DNA from: Saprolegnia diclina VS20
Lineage: Eukaryota > Oomycota > Saprolegniomycetes > Saprolegniales > Saprolegniaceae
DNA: 54,017 nucleotides
Direction of reading: 5' to 3'
Assembly (NCBI RefSeq): GCF_000281045.1
Contig: NW_008246074.1
Span: 133,211 to 187,227 of the forward strand
Below are positions 10,304 to 20,186 of this stretch, piece after piece (the first letter of the stretch is position 1; each line of letters starts with the position of its first letter). The notes under the pieces were generated by a model that worked only from the letters and a program-made list of their open reading frames with translations, ran no database searches and was not told the origin of the DNA. The position numbers and the translations under genes are program-made.

Positions 10304-11524
10304 ATGAAGTCGGTGACGATGCTCCTCGCCCTCGCCCTCGCCCTCGCCACGACGACTGCAACCCAAGTGAGCGTCTGCCGCGACGCCACGTATGACATTG
10401 CCGGCGCGATCTGCGCGGGTGCCGGCGTGGCGCCGGCTGGCATTGCGTGCCCGTTGAAGGGCACGGTGGCCAAGCAGGACTGCCACCCGTACTTGCCCTC
10501 GTTCGATGCGACGACGCAGACGTGTATTGCCAAGGAAGACGCTAAGTGCGTCCAGCTCGCAAACGCGGCCTGGGGCTGCGCGTTCCCGTCCGTGCCCTGT
10601 GGCACTTCAACGCCGCAGTGCGACACGATCTCGGTGCCGACGACGTGCGCGTCGTGGGACTACAGCGAGGCCGACACGCCGAGCGAAATCAACTTTGACA
10701 TCTCGGGGGCGCCGGCCGCGTGGTTTGTCGCGACGGGGGCGCTGCCCGATTACCAGGTGGGCTGCCTCGACGGCTCGCCCGTGCAGCCATTGAACCCGCC
10801 GACACCGAAGCCGTCGGTGCCGACGCCAGCCCCGTCGGTCCCTACACCGGCACCCTCTGTGCCCACGCCGGCGCCGTCGGTGCCAACGCCTGCGCCCACG
10901 ACGCCTGCACCCACGCCCGCGCCGACAACGCCTGCACCCACACCGGCGCCCACGACGCCTGCTCCGACGCCTGCGCCCACGACGCCGGCCCCTACGACGT
11001 CGACACCTGCGCCGACCACCTCGACGCCAGCGCCTACCACCTCGACCCCTGCGCCGACTCCTGCTTCCTCGACGCCGACGCCCGCACCCACGACGCCTGC
11101 GCCTACGCCCGCGACGAGCACACCGATGCCGACCCCTAAGTCGAGTACGCCGTGCCCAGGAACGACGTCTCCGGCCCCGACGACCGAAACTCCTTGCCCA
11201 ACGTCGATGACGCCCAAGCCCGAAACGACTGGCCCTGTCCCCACTTCAAGCACGCCTTGCCCGACCACCGTGACGCCTGTCCCGACACCTGTCTCGAGCA
11301 CGCCCTACCCGACCAACGTGACGCCAGTCCCGGCACCTGCTTCGAGCACTCCTAGCCCGACGCCTGCTGGTAGCACCCCGTGCCCGAACACGACTAATGT
11401 GACGCCGAACACGACTACTGTGACGCCGAACACGACCATTGTGACGCCGAACGCGACTACTGTGACGCCGAACACGACCATTGTGACGCCGGCGCCAACG
11501 TCGTCTGCCTATCGCCGCATGTAG
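10304..11524 (+). CDS. Secreted Cys-rich protein with Thr/Pro-rich mucin-like tail
   Basis: Single exon, 406 residues. Residues 1-20 form a signal peptide (MKSVTMLLALALALATTTAT), so it should enter the secretory pathway. Residues 21-155 contain eleven cysteines (first at 25), with one likely unpaired or bonded to a partner. I do not recognise the fold. From about residue 165 to 385 the protein is almost entirely Pro, Thr, Ala and Ser in PTPAPS- and TPAPTTP-type repeats, which should be heavily O-glycosylated. The repeats end in four NTT/NAT-type N-glycosylation sequons. It ends in TSSAYRRM with no hydrophobic GPI signal. By analogy with oomycete mucin-like proteins it could be a cell-wall or extracellular-matrix component, but that is inference. 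An open frame runs the whole length on the opposite strand because of the repeat composition. Confidence 0.88.
   Translation: MKSVTMLLALALALATTTATQVSVCRDATYDIAGAICAGAGVAPAGIACPLKGTVAKQDCHPYLPSFDATTQTCIAKEDAKCVQLANAAWGCAFPSVPCGTSTPQCDTISVPTTCASWDYSEADTPSEINFDISGAPAAWFVATGALPDYQVGCLDGSPVQPLNPPTPKPSVPTPAPSVPTPAPSVPTPAPSVPTPAPTTPAPTPAPTTPAPTPAPTTPAPTPAPTTPAPTTSTPAPTTSTPAPTTSTPAPTPASSTPTPAPTTPAPTPATSTPMPTPKSSTPCPGTTSPAPTTETPCPTSMTPKPETTGPVPTSSTPCPTTVTPVPTPVSSTPYPTNVTPVPAPASSTPSPTPAGSTPCPNTTNVTPNTTTVTPNTTIVTPNATTVTPNTTIVTPAPTSSAYRRM
10798..11508. repeat. Coding minisatellite (Thr/Pro/Ala repeats)
   Basis: Nested repeats inside the secreted-protein gene: first GTSCCNACGCC-type units encoding VPTPAPS, then units encoding TPAPT, then ACSTCGACCCCT units, and at 11390-11500 a 21-24 bp unit (GTGACGCCGAACACGAC) encoding NTTTVTP. 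All reading frames remain open, as expected of in-frame repeat growth. Confidence 0.85.
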
Positions 11525-11730
11525 AATGCCGGCTTTTCTCGCTTTGAGTCTACCTAATATATTTTGCATGCATCTACACACGTGCCCACCTCGTCTGTAT
11601 AGCGCATGGTCGATCGTACGATGCAAGATCGATGCCACTGGTGACGGCACAAAGCAAACGCTGGGCTATGCACGGGCGACAGTACCCAGTCTCATATGCA
11701 AGATCTTATTGTCACGACACCAACACAGAA

Positions 11731-12180
11731 CTACTTGGTGAGCGCAGCCAAGACGGCGCCGACATCGCCGTGGGCGTTCATGACCACGGAGCGGCCGTCC
11801 TTGGTGATGACGTCGCCGGCCGCGTTCAAGAAGACGAGCGTCGGGATGCCACGGACGTCAAATGACTTGGCGAGCACGTCCTTCTGCGCGCGGTTCGCAT
11901 ACGGGAGCGCGAGGAAGGGCATGTCGCCGTAGTACTCGTTGAAGCCGCCTTCGTCGCGGTCGGACGAGACAAAGATGAGCTCGAATTCCTTGTGGTCGTC
12001 GGCGAGGATCTCGGCGTAGGTTTCCGAGAGGACGGGCGTGAAGCCGCGGCAGGGCGGGCACCAGTGGGCCGAGAAGTAGATGCCCACGATCGTCTTGCCG
12101 GCAAAGGCCTCGGCCGTCGGCTTGAGCCCGGCCTTGGTCTGGACTTCGGCGCCGAAGAGAGTTTCGAACGGCGAGCTCAT
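11731..12180 (-). CDS. Nucleoredoxin/tryparedoxin-like thioredoxin-fold protein
   Basis: Single exon, 149 residues, the usual size of a stand-alone tryparedoxin-like domain. The redox motif WCPPC is at residues 40-44, preceded by IVGIYFSAH and followed by RGFTPVLSETY, the nucleoredoxin/tryparedoxin arrangement (classical thioredoxin has WCGPC). FELIFVSSDRDE and the cis-proline loop RGIPTLVFL are also present. It should act as a cytosolic or nuclear thiol-disulfide oxidoreductase. There is no signal peptide. A strong oomycete initiator lies 16-29 nt upstream of the ATG, which supports this start. Confidence 0.95.
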   Translation of the reverse strand: MSSPFETLFGAEVQTKAGLKPTAEAFAGKTIVGIYFSAHWCPPCRGFTPVLSETYAEILADDHKEFELIFVSSDRDEGGFNEYYGDMPFLALPYANRAQKDVLAKSFDVRGIPTLVFLNAAGDVITKDGRSVVMNAHGDVGAVLAALTK

Positions 12181-12195
12181 GCTGGGCTTGGACGC

Positions 12196-12209
12196 AAAAT
12201 TGGAAAATG
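12196..12209 (-). promoter_or_regulatory. Oomycete core promoter (Inr + flanking element) of the nucleoredoxin-like gene
   Basis: On the minus strand CATTTTCCAATTTT matches the oomycete core CATTYYNCAWTTT at every position and ends 16 nt before the ATG at 12180. This implies a very short 5' UTR, as is usual in oomycetes. Confidence 0.75.
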
Positions 12210-12693
12210 CACTCGTGGCCGCACACGGTATTTCTTTCCTTCGATTTTAAAGTTGATACAAACAGCAAGTATAACGACGTGATTTGTTTTAAAAGATGAT
12301 ATGGGTTGCACGGATTTGCCACTATTTTGTGGAATTTCGCTTATTTAGCGGAAATCACGCAACACCAAGACCGCTCTGAATGCCTGTACACTAGCTTGCG
12401 CTGGACGCCTAGCTCGACGACTACTTGTACGAGTACAAAGGTATCGTGCATGGCGTCGTGAGCTCCTTGTTGACGTATTTGTAATAAACTTTTCTGCTTT
12501 TCTTTCGTTCACCGTATCTTGCCATCTGATGACGTGGCATCGCGAGAGCCTGCCACATCTACCTCGACCGTCGGTCGACGCAGCCGCGCCTGTATGAAAA
12601 CGCCAGTCGCGAAGCGGCGCCCGTCCAAGCATATGCGATGCAAGTCTTTGACCTCGGTCCTCCATTGTCGCGAGTGCTGTCTATTACAATGGG
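12210..12693. other. Intergenic region
   Basis: About 480 bp between the nucleoredoxin-like promoter and the 3' end of the next minus-strand gene. AT-richer DNA, no supported gene. Confidence 0.5.
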
Positions 12694-14386
12694 CTACGAC
12701 GGGCGCTGGGTTTGGAGGCGGAGGAGCTTCATGCGGTGCACCAACGACATGGGCGGACCCGAGATAGCATTTGGTACTGTCGTGTAGTGCGCAACGCTGG
12801 TGCCGCCGCCTTGGGAGAGGATGCGTCGTGGCCCGCCCGAGGACGGCGTCGGCAGCAGCGCTTGCAGCCCATGGCTCGTGGCAAAAAATGAATTGCGAAG
12901 GTGCGTCTTGCGCTTCTGGAGCTTGTAGGCATGGGTTTTGGTAAAGTTGATGGCGTCCGAGGTCGCTTCGAGGGCGCCAATGTGGGCGTAAAAGTGGTTC
13001 GGGTCCAAGACCTTGTCGACAACGTCGTCGAGCATCATGAGCGTCGGCTACACAGAATCCCGTCCAACAAAGCCTCCAACAGCGCATTCTCAAAGTACCT
13101 CGACGCGCAGCGCCGTCTCGTCAAACCAGCGCGGATACGACAGGCGGAAAATGGTGGCGAGCGAGACGCGGAGCGAGAGGAGGAGGAGCGGCAGCACGGG
13201 CGTTGTACTCCGCGTGGTTGTTTTCGGCCGGACGCGGTCGTGGACGCTGCGCTTGAGGGTCTCAAAGGCGTCGAGTACGGACACAAGGAGACCTTCGACT
13301 TCATTGTGCGACAAGAACGGTGTCGACGGCAGCCGCTGGTACTCGTCGTCTTCGTTGGTTGTCACACCGCACAGAATCGAGCGGCAGAGGTCGCCAAGCG
13401 GGCGAAACGCAGTCCAGTAGACGTAGTGGGCAAGGTATCCAATGAGCTCGAGCGTCGTCGACGACACGAGAAAGCTGCGGACGATCTCGTGTTCGTTGCG
13501 GTCGTGGATGTCGAGCATATCGAATGGAACGACGCGATGAAAGGTTTCCTGCATGCCTAGAATGCCACGTCATAATGCGACATCGCGTATGGAATCGACA
13601 ATGGTCAACCTAAAATGGTCTCAAACGTGAGCGAGTGGAGCGGCGTGTCAATCTCGGCCAGCGCGGCCGGCGACGGCTTGTAGACGCGGCGCTCGGGCGC
13701 GACCGAAAACGTCACGCGCTTCGTGCACGGAAACCCGTCTCGGTCGTACTCGATTGGCACCTGATATCACAGACATTATTGTGCAATCTTTAAACAACTA
13801 ACGTACCTTGAACAGCTGGTTGAAAGGGAAGAGGTACCGGTGCTTCATCTCATGGAACGAGAGCACGACGTGGCCGACGCGGTAGTTTTTGGCCAAGTCG
13901 GTGCCAAACACGGCACGCTCGTCGGACGTAGGTGTCCTAATAATTGGTCGTCGACAGAGTAGACATTCGATTGTCCTATAGTGTAGTACTCTGGCTTGGA
14001 CAGCGGCTGGAGCTCGGGCGACGCGGCGCGGGGCGCGACCGGGCTCGTGTCGATGACAAGCACGTCGTCGATGCAGCCGCGCGAGCGCCACCCGGGCGCC
14101 ACCCGGCACTTGTCGATCGGCACGTTGGCAAGCACGAGCGCCATGTTGTCCGCGGTCGGGTTGGCGCCGAGCTGCTCGAGGTACTTGGTTGCATATTCCT
14201 TGACGACAACCGCGTAAAACCCATCCGGAAAGGCCGTTGGGCGCTCTTGGGGCCGGAGCGGAATCGATAAATGCATTGAAAGCGGGCCAGTCTTGGCCTC
14301 GACGCGCGGCTCTCTACAAAGACTCTGGTGACCGACTTTGGCGTGGGCGCTGCGTCGCACCGGAGCTTGCGCTTCGCCTTGTTCAT
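12694..14386 (-). CDS. Conserved-looking protein of unknown function, six exons
   Basis: Exons (minus): 14361-14386, 13990-14313, 13807-13936, 13610-13760, 13099-13556, 12694-13047, with introns of 46-53 nt. They join in frame to 480 residues starting MNKAKRKLREPRVEA. The pattern of clean short introns and smooth reading across every junction argues for a real gene. The N-terminal half has hydrophobic beta-like blocks (GFYAVVVKEYATKYLEQL, NMALVLANVPID, VGHVVLSFHEMKHRYLFPF). The C-terminal half is helical, with HEIVRSFLVSSTTLELIGYL and a tract PVLPLLLLSLRVSLATIF that could be a buried or membrane helix. I do not recognise a family. The central helices loosely recall PP1 regulatory subunit 36-like proteins, too weakly to name it. 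Confidence 0.75.
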
Positions 14387-15214
14387 CGCACTCTATTTAT
14401 AGGGCAACGTCGGACTCGTGTAGACCGAGTCGACAGGTGGTGCACCTCTTGGCCACGTACACTTTGCGTCGATGGGTGGGCGGTCCCTCATGACGCGCTG
14501 AATGGTTGCGCGACCCGAGCGGCATATCTCGGGCGTCGTGGAAGGAGTCGTTCGCAGCAAGTTCGGTAGCGGAGTTGGTGTGAGTCGCTCCATGCACTCT
14601 ACTATCGCAATATGTGTGCCATTCGCGCTCGCTGGATGGGATACCTGGGCTGGCTCAAGGACACTAGGGCCATTTACGAACCCCTGGAGGACACTAATCC
14701 GGCACTTGGCTCGCCGCGCCGTGGTGCCTTCGCTTGCCGAGTCGCTCCATGCCCTACGCGCCGACCCTTGGTGTGCCCGCTACCTCATTCCCCACTCAAT
14801 CCCGAGCCCCGACCAAGCGCCCTCAGCTTGACGTACCGGCCAAACCAAGCGCAATGGGCCATCTTCAACGACAACACTTAATGTTGACTTGAAGGTGTTG
14901 AAGTGGCCGATCGGCTGCCGGAGATGATAGCTCCGTGCAGCGACATACTGGTCCAAACCCCTGTTAGGACGTATCACCTAGAGCTCCTGCAGCAGCATCT
15001 AGTGTCGATATGTCAACGCTTGTCGTCAAGACAGTGTTTTCCCGCGTCGTGCGATCGAGCTTGCCACCTGATGCTACAATGCGCTCTGTGATTGGCTACA
15101 ATTCGCATCGGCGACGATGGGGCAGCCCTGAGAAATGGCATCGCGCCATCTGATTGGTCAAAAATCACGCTTGCCGCCAACGGCGAACTTTCCAGCAAGC
15201 GACGCTCGACGACG
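14387..15214. other. Divergent intergenic region (unknown protein / Wee1-like kinase)
   Basis: About 830 bp. A TATTTATAGG stretch lies just upstream of the minus-strand gene (about 14394-14402). ATTGG (inverted CCAAT) sites lie at 15091-15095 and 15153-15157, about 120 and 60 bp before the kinase start codon. Short ORFs here show no family pattern. Confidence 0.5.
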
Positions 15215-17089
15215 ATGGAGCGTAGCCCGACCCGGGAGCCCTTCCCGACCGAAAGCAGCAGCAACAACATGGCTGCCTTCAAGACGCCGCTGCCCAAGCG
15301 CCACCACATCACCCGCAGCGGGTCACCGGTCCGCAGCAAGCTCCGCTTCGACGACCTCTCGCCCGTCCCGATGCTACCATTGAGCCCGACCGCGAGCCCG
15401 GCCTGGGCTACGCCCGGCTCGCCACGTGTACGCGCATCACCGTCCGTAAAGAGCGAAAGCGCCGTGCGCACGAACCTCTCGTCTCAGTTTGACGACATCT
15501 CGGACGACAGCGAGGGCGAGACGACGGTCGCGGACCATAGCCGCCTCAACTTGGACACGAGCGCGGCGTCGCTTGCCGACGACGTGCTATCTGACGAAGC
15601 CAGCAGCAGTGCTCAGCCCCGCAAGTCGCTGCGCCGGGCGCTACATCGGTCGAGTCGATGTCCACCGACGCCGATGCGCACGCCGCCATGGGCCAAGAAG
15701 CTCACGCCCGTCCGAGGCGGCCTGCATCGACAGAGCTCGCTCGCGTCGACCAAGGTGCTCCTCACGCTTGGCGGTGGCACAGTCGACGACGTGCCTGTCC
15801 AGACGTCGTACTTTGAGTCGTTCCGGTCGGCCACGTGGATCGGCGCCGGCGCCTTCTCCGACGTCTACCATGTACGCCCCTCGACGACACTTGCAGTACT
15901 TACTCTTATGCTCTGCAGGTCACAACGCTGGCGGGCGATGCGTTTGCCGTCAAGAAATCGAAGTTGCCGCTGCGAAGCAAGCGCGACCGGTGCGGAGCCT
16001 CCTGTCCTCTTCAACCAAACTTGACGCTGAGTTTTGTAGCGAGCGGATGCTGCAAGAAATCAAGGTGTACGAAAAGCTGGCGACATCAGCGCCAACGAGC
16101 CCGTACCTCGTGCAGTACTACCAAGCGTGGCAAGAGCGCGGTACGTCCGTCCGCCACGTCATCGTATCAAGTTGATAGACTCATTTCTGATAGGCTTTTT
16201 CTACATGCAACTCGAGCTCTGCGCGGCTGGCACACTCCAAGACTGGCTCGACGTGCTTCGAGGAAACGATACATGCGCAGTGCCCGAGGCGGTGCTCTGG
16301 CACATTCTGCATGACGTCGCGTCGGTACGCAGTAGGATGCTCCGTCGTACGCTCAAGCAACCACATACTAGGGCCTCGCGGTTGTTCACGCCCATGGCAT
16401 TGTGCACCTCGACATCAAGCCCGCCAACTTGTTTGTGACGACCCCCGGTAGCATCAAGATTGGCGACTTTGGCCTCGCCACGACCGTCGGCGACGAGAGC
16501 GACGGCGAAGGCGACCAGCGCTACATGGCGCCCGAGCTACTGACGACTGCGACGCGCGCTGCGTCCGCCGACATCTTTTCGCTCGGTATCCGCGCTTTGT
16601 CGTATCGGGCATCGATGGCTGACGCGGTGTCTTAGGCATGACGCTATTCGAGCTCAGTCACTTGGCTCATCCGCTGCCCCAGGACGGGCCTGCATGGCAT
16701 GCGCTCCGTGAAGAAATGTTGCCAACGCTCCCGTACTCGGCGGCGTGGACCCGACTTCTCACAGAGGTACGAAGAGTCGTCTAGTAGCATGGACCTGACA
16801 TGTGGGTAGATGCTGCGCACCGACCCAGAAGTGCGAATTTCCGCCGCCCAGATCACCGAACGCCACGAGCTTTCCCAGCTGGCGCGAGCCGACGACTTGG
16901 CTTTGGTATGACTTGCAGTATCATTGCATCTGGATCTGAGCATGGTCGGCCTAGTTTGGTGCCCGCGTCCAGAGCACGTTAGCATCGCCGCCAACGAGCC
17001 CCGCTGCGGAGAGCGTGACCTCGCCGCCACCCAGTCCGCCAGCTGCGCGTAGCATGTCGCCACATGTAGCCGGTAGTCTTCGCTCCTAA
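15215..17089 (+). CDS. Wee1/Myt1-like protein kinase (eight exons)
   Basis: Predicted inhibitory kinase of cyclin-dependent kinase, a cell-cycle brake. Exons: 15215-15871, 15919-15989, 16040-16140, 16194-16324, 16372-16585, 16636-16766, 16810-16905, 16955-17089; introns 43-53 nt; 511 residues. The N-terminal 200 residues are Ser/Pro-rich and disordered with many SP/TP sites, as in Wee1. The glycine loop is WIGAGAFSDVYH (208-219), the catalytic lysine is in AVKK (about 231), and the catalytic loop is HLDIKPANLF (332-341), with HLD in place of HRD as in the Wee1/Myt1 family. DFG is at 352-354, and EGDQRYMAPELL (366-377) is the Myt1/Wee1 activation-segment signature. The C-terminal tail is Ser/Pro-rich. 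No transmembrane segment of the Myt1 kind is seen. Whether it is Wee1 or Myt1 proper I cannot settle. Confidence 0.92.
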
Positions 17090-17405
17090 GGCGCATACAC
17101 AGCGATATTAACGTCCATGTCTCGGTGGGTGAGCTGGTACGCCAGCGCATCGCGCGGCCTTGCACGCGGTGGCTTGTTTTCGCAGCGCTTTTCGCAGGAT
17201 TTAATAAACGAGCCAATCATTGCGCTCGATTTTATCGAAGTGCGGAAGCGGACCAATCACAAGCGGCGAATTTATAGAAACGTGCGGGACGCTGCAAAAA
17301 CGGTGGGCTGGTTGCATCCGCAAGGCAAGGATGGCGGCTACCGCCCATGCTAGCAAGTTGAGCTCACTTCCAGATTTCGATTCTCTCCACCAACAACACG
17401 CCACC
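17090..17405. other. Intergenic region with CCAAT sites
   Basis: About 315 bp. It contains CCAAT sites at about 17211 and 17251 and an initiator-like element at 17362-17378, presumably the promoter of the small downstream gene. Confidence 0.45.
17362..17378 (+). promoter_or_regulatory. Initiator-like element of the small ORF
   Basis: GCTCACTTCCAGATTTC resembles the oomycete core GCTCATTYYNCAWTTT with two or three mismatches. It lies 28 nt before the ATG at 17406. Confidence 0.45.
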
Positions 17406-17672
17406 ATGCAAGCGCGCCTCATCGCCCCGATCCTCGGCACGGTCTCGCTCATCGCCCCGATCCTCGGCACGGTCTCGCTCATCGCCGGCAGCTGCACGAC
17501 GCTCGCGGTCAACAGCAGCCGCACGCCCCAAGTGAACGCCCACGTCCGCCGTCTCTCCAAGCGCGTCATGCCCCGCGATGTTGGCAAAAGCTCGACGACG
17601 GCCAACGCGACGGCAACGACGAAGCACGACGTCATGGAAGACTTTCCTATCTACATGTTCACGGCCGAGTAG
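17406..17672 (+). CDS. Small protein of unknown function with duplicated hydrophobic segment
   Basis: 88 residues, single exon, starting in a CCACCATG context. Residues 5-30 are hydrophobic and contain a ten-residue repeat, LIAPILGTVS twice, followed by LIAGS. This could be a signal peptide or membrane anchor lengthened by duplication. The rest is polar and basic (HVRRLSKRVMPRD), with NAT and NSS sequons, and ends DFPIYMFTAE. The initiator-like element upstream and two CCAAT boxes support expression. I do not recognise a family. Alternatively it is non-coding. Confidence 0.5.
   Translation: MQARLIAPILGTVSLIAPILGTVSLIAGSCTTLAVNSSRTPQVNAHVRRLSKRVMPRDVGKSSTTANATATTKHDVMEDFPIYMFTAE
17418..17486. 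repeat. Exact 30-bp tandem duplication plus partial third copy
   Basis: The 30-bp unit beginning CTCATCGCCCCGATCCTCGG occurs at 17418-17447 and identically at 17448-17477, followed by nine bases of a third copy. The perfect identity indicates a recent in-frame duplication within the small ORF. Confidence 0.95.
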
Positions 17673-18495
17673 CTGACAAGCTTTGCGCACCGCGTCCTGT
17701 ACACTAAATATCCCTCATACGTAAATTGAATACACCCCGCACATGATTGTCTAGTATAGATTTGTGTATTCGTGCGATTATTCTCGAAATGCGAGAATGC
17801 AAGCGACGTCGTTTGGTTACGTCAGGAGCCGCGAGCTCGTGCGACACGCGCCTCCTTGACGCGGTGTATAAAACCGCGTGCTCCTGCTGCTGCGGCCAAG
17901 GCTAGCCATCACCAAGGAGCAAGGAAGTGTTGATTATCAATGCGAACAAACGTCATATCTGTCAAGGGCCAGGGAAGTTTCCGAAAAGGCCGACCGAGCG
18001 AGACCACAAAGGACAGGCTAGTTGGTGACGGTAATAACGGGTGCGGTAGCGCAGGGAGCGTACCCGATTGCAAGTCCAATGTTCACCGACATGTGAATTT
18101 ACGACAATAGTTCCCAGCAGTGGGGTAGCCTCGGGCGAGCCCGAGGACGGATCCAGAGCAATCGAGTTTTGCAATATTTCGTTCCTTGATGTACCCCAGC
18201 GACTAGGCGAATCAACATTGTATTCTCGTTCATATATTCTAGTTGCATAAGACTAGAGAGCACTTCATCCAACAGCCGACGCTGCGAAGAGCACTTGAAG
18301 TTGAGGCGGTGGGACGCTGTTGCGTGCGTCTAGACGCGCCGACGTTGAAGCAGTGGGCTTTCTGTTGCGTCCGATTCGCTAAAATGAACAGCACTGTGAT
18401 TGGTTAAAATGCGACAAATCCGACAATTTGTGGGCTGCGTCGGGCAATAAGAAAGCGTCGACGCAAAGACGCCCGCTGCCTCGTCGTCCGTCACC
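17673..18495. other. Intergenic region
   Basis: About 820 bp with no supported gene. A GTATAAAACCGC stretch (about 17862) resembles a TATA box but has no gene directly downstream. ATTGG occurs at 18399-18403, about 95 bp before the next start codon. Confidence 0.5.
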
Positions 18496-20163
18496 ATGGA
18501 CCTCTTCAAGTCGCTGCTCGGCTTTGACGACTGGACGGGCAAGCCCCACAAGTTCTGCTCCATGCACGTGCGTGCTCTCTGCATACGGCCTCGCAATCGC
18601 TCATGATGGCGCTAGACGGTCGTCGTTCTCGGCGGGCTCTTTGTGCTCGTCCTCGCCGAGGTGACGGAGCGCTTTACGTTCAAGCTCATGCTCGACCGCA
18701 TGGAGTCGTACCGGTAGCCAAGTCGCCTAGGTCCGCTGCGTCCCATTGACCGTGGTTAGGTACTTTCTCATGCAAATGAGCACGTTCCTCTACATTCCGC
18801 CGATGTTTTGCATCGTGGGCTACAAGGCGACGCAATCGGTGCGACTTGCATGTGCACTAGCGTCGTCTTAGCACATGACATAGGATTTCATCGACGAAGA
18901 AGTCACCGAATTTCCAAAGTCCAAGTTTTTCGTCATGGGCATGCTCGACCTCGCCCAGGTACACATGATGATGATGCTCCTCCGACAAGGATGAGGTGCG
19001 ACTATGGTGACGGTCATTAGTCGATGCTACTCTTCCTACCTGGTGGCAAGACGCCGGCGACGCTCACTGTGATCTTTTTACAAGCGTCCGTGCCGGCGAC
19101 GATGCTGTTCGCCCAGATCCTCCTCAAGGACGAGTACAGCAAGTTCCATGTGCTTGGCGGCAGCATCATGATGGCTGGCATCCTTGTCGGCCTCCTCCCC
19201 GTCTTTTCCATGTAGATTTATAGTCTTATGATTCGCTGAGCACGTGGCGTTGATCGTCGACGTAGGGTGCTCAGCGACGTGTACGAAGAGCAAGAAATGG
19301 CGTGGAATTCGCTGTGCTATCTCTTGGCAGCGATTCCTGGCGCGCTCTCGGTGCTCTACAAGGAGAAGGCGCTTGCGACGCAGCCCATGGACGTCTACTA
19401 CCTCAATGCGTGGGTTGCGGTCTATCAATTTATCGGCGGTCTTCTCGTCGCGCCTTTGGCGTTCGATATTCCGGTACCGATTCTTATTTGTTGCTTATTT
19501 TTTCATGTTTCATGTTTCATTTCTCATTTTGAATGTTGAATTTTGAGTTTTGAGTTTTGAATTGGAAAGAGAGATATAATGTACATTGCCTAGGCGCTGC
19601 ACCTCGACCAGCGCATCAGCGGCCTCGAGTGTTTGGTCAACGGCGTCTCGGAGATTCGCACCGACAAGTGCCACGTACGCTACTTTGTTAGCAGGTTTGT
19701 ATCAAGTTTGTATCAACCTCGCGCTGTAGCTCGGGCTCGGCCTTTTGCTCCTTTTCCTCGTGTGCAAAGTCGTCGCCTTCTTCGGCGTCGGCTTTGTCTT
19801 GCAACACACGAGCGTCTCGGTGCTCTACAGCGGGTACACGGCCGCGCTTCCCATGGCCTTTGTGCTTCTCGAGTGGTACCAGCAGGACCAAGACGTGCGT
19901 TTGTCGCTTCTTGATTGGGGGGCTCACGATGGGGGTAGGGTCCGCTCTCGTCTGTGTGGAGTGACGCATTTTCGTGTGCGGTCGTGCTACTGGGCCTCGT
20001 CTTGTATCGGCTGAACCCTGTACGACGTCCTCTCAATCTCGGATGGCGCAAACGAGGCGTGTAGGAGCCTGGCATGGAGGCAACGACCATGTCGGCGGCC
20101 GAGAAGGAGGCGCAGTCGCTTTTGCTCGACGACGCGTCGGACTTTGGCTTGCGATACACTTAG
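18496..20163 (+). CDS. CRT-like transporter (chloroquine-resistance-transporter family, ten exons)
   Basis: Multi-pass carrier of the drug/metabolite-transporter superfamily, CRT-like branch. Relatives sit in vacuolar or plastid membranes and move small peptides, amino acids or thiols. Exons: 18496-18567, 18616-18713, 18760-18838, 18884-18958, 19021-19211, 19266-19473, 19594-19674, 19730-19894, 19939-20019, 20065-20163, giving 382 residues. Diagnostic blocks are ERFTFKLMLDRM, YRYFLMQMSTFLYIPP, FPKSKFFVMGMLDLAQS, LQASVPATMLFAQILLKDEY and a Cys-bearing lumenal loop GLECLVNGVSEIRTDKCH, which parallels the cysteine loop of parasite CRT. I count nine or ten hydrophobic helices. The C-terminal tail contains EAQSLLLDDAS, an acidic-dileucine sorting motif fitting a vacuole or lysosome. 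Intron 6 (120 nt) is the longest in the window. Confidence 0.87.
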
Positions 20164-20186
20164 AACACTCCACTAGTATGCGACGT

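Noticed and set aside
10750-11301. 183-codon minus-strand ORF of repetitive Gly/Val
   Set aside because: Complement of the Thr/Pro repeats in the secreted protein; no signal peptide or other support.
18030-18100. Possible tRNA gene (GGTGCGGTAGCGCAG-like stretch)
   Set aside because: No acceptor-stem pairing, no proper T-arm (GGTTCRANTCC) and no cloverleaf could be built.
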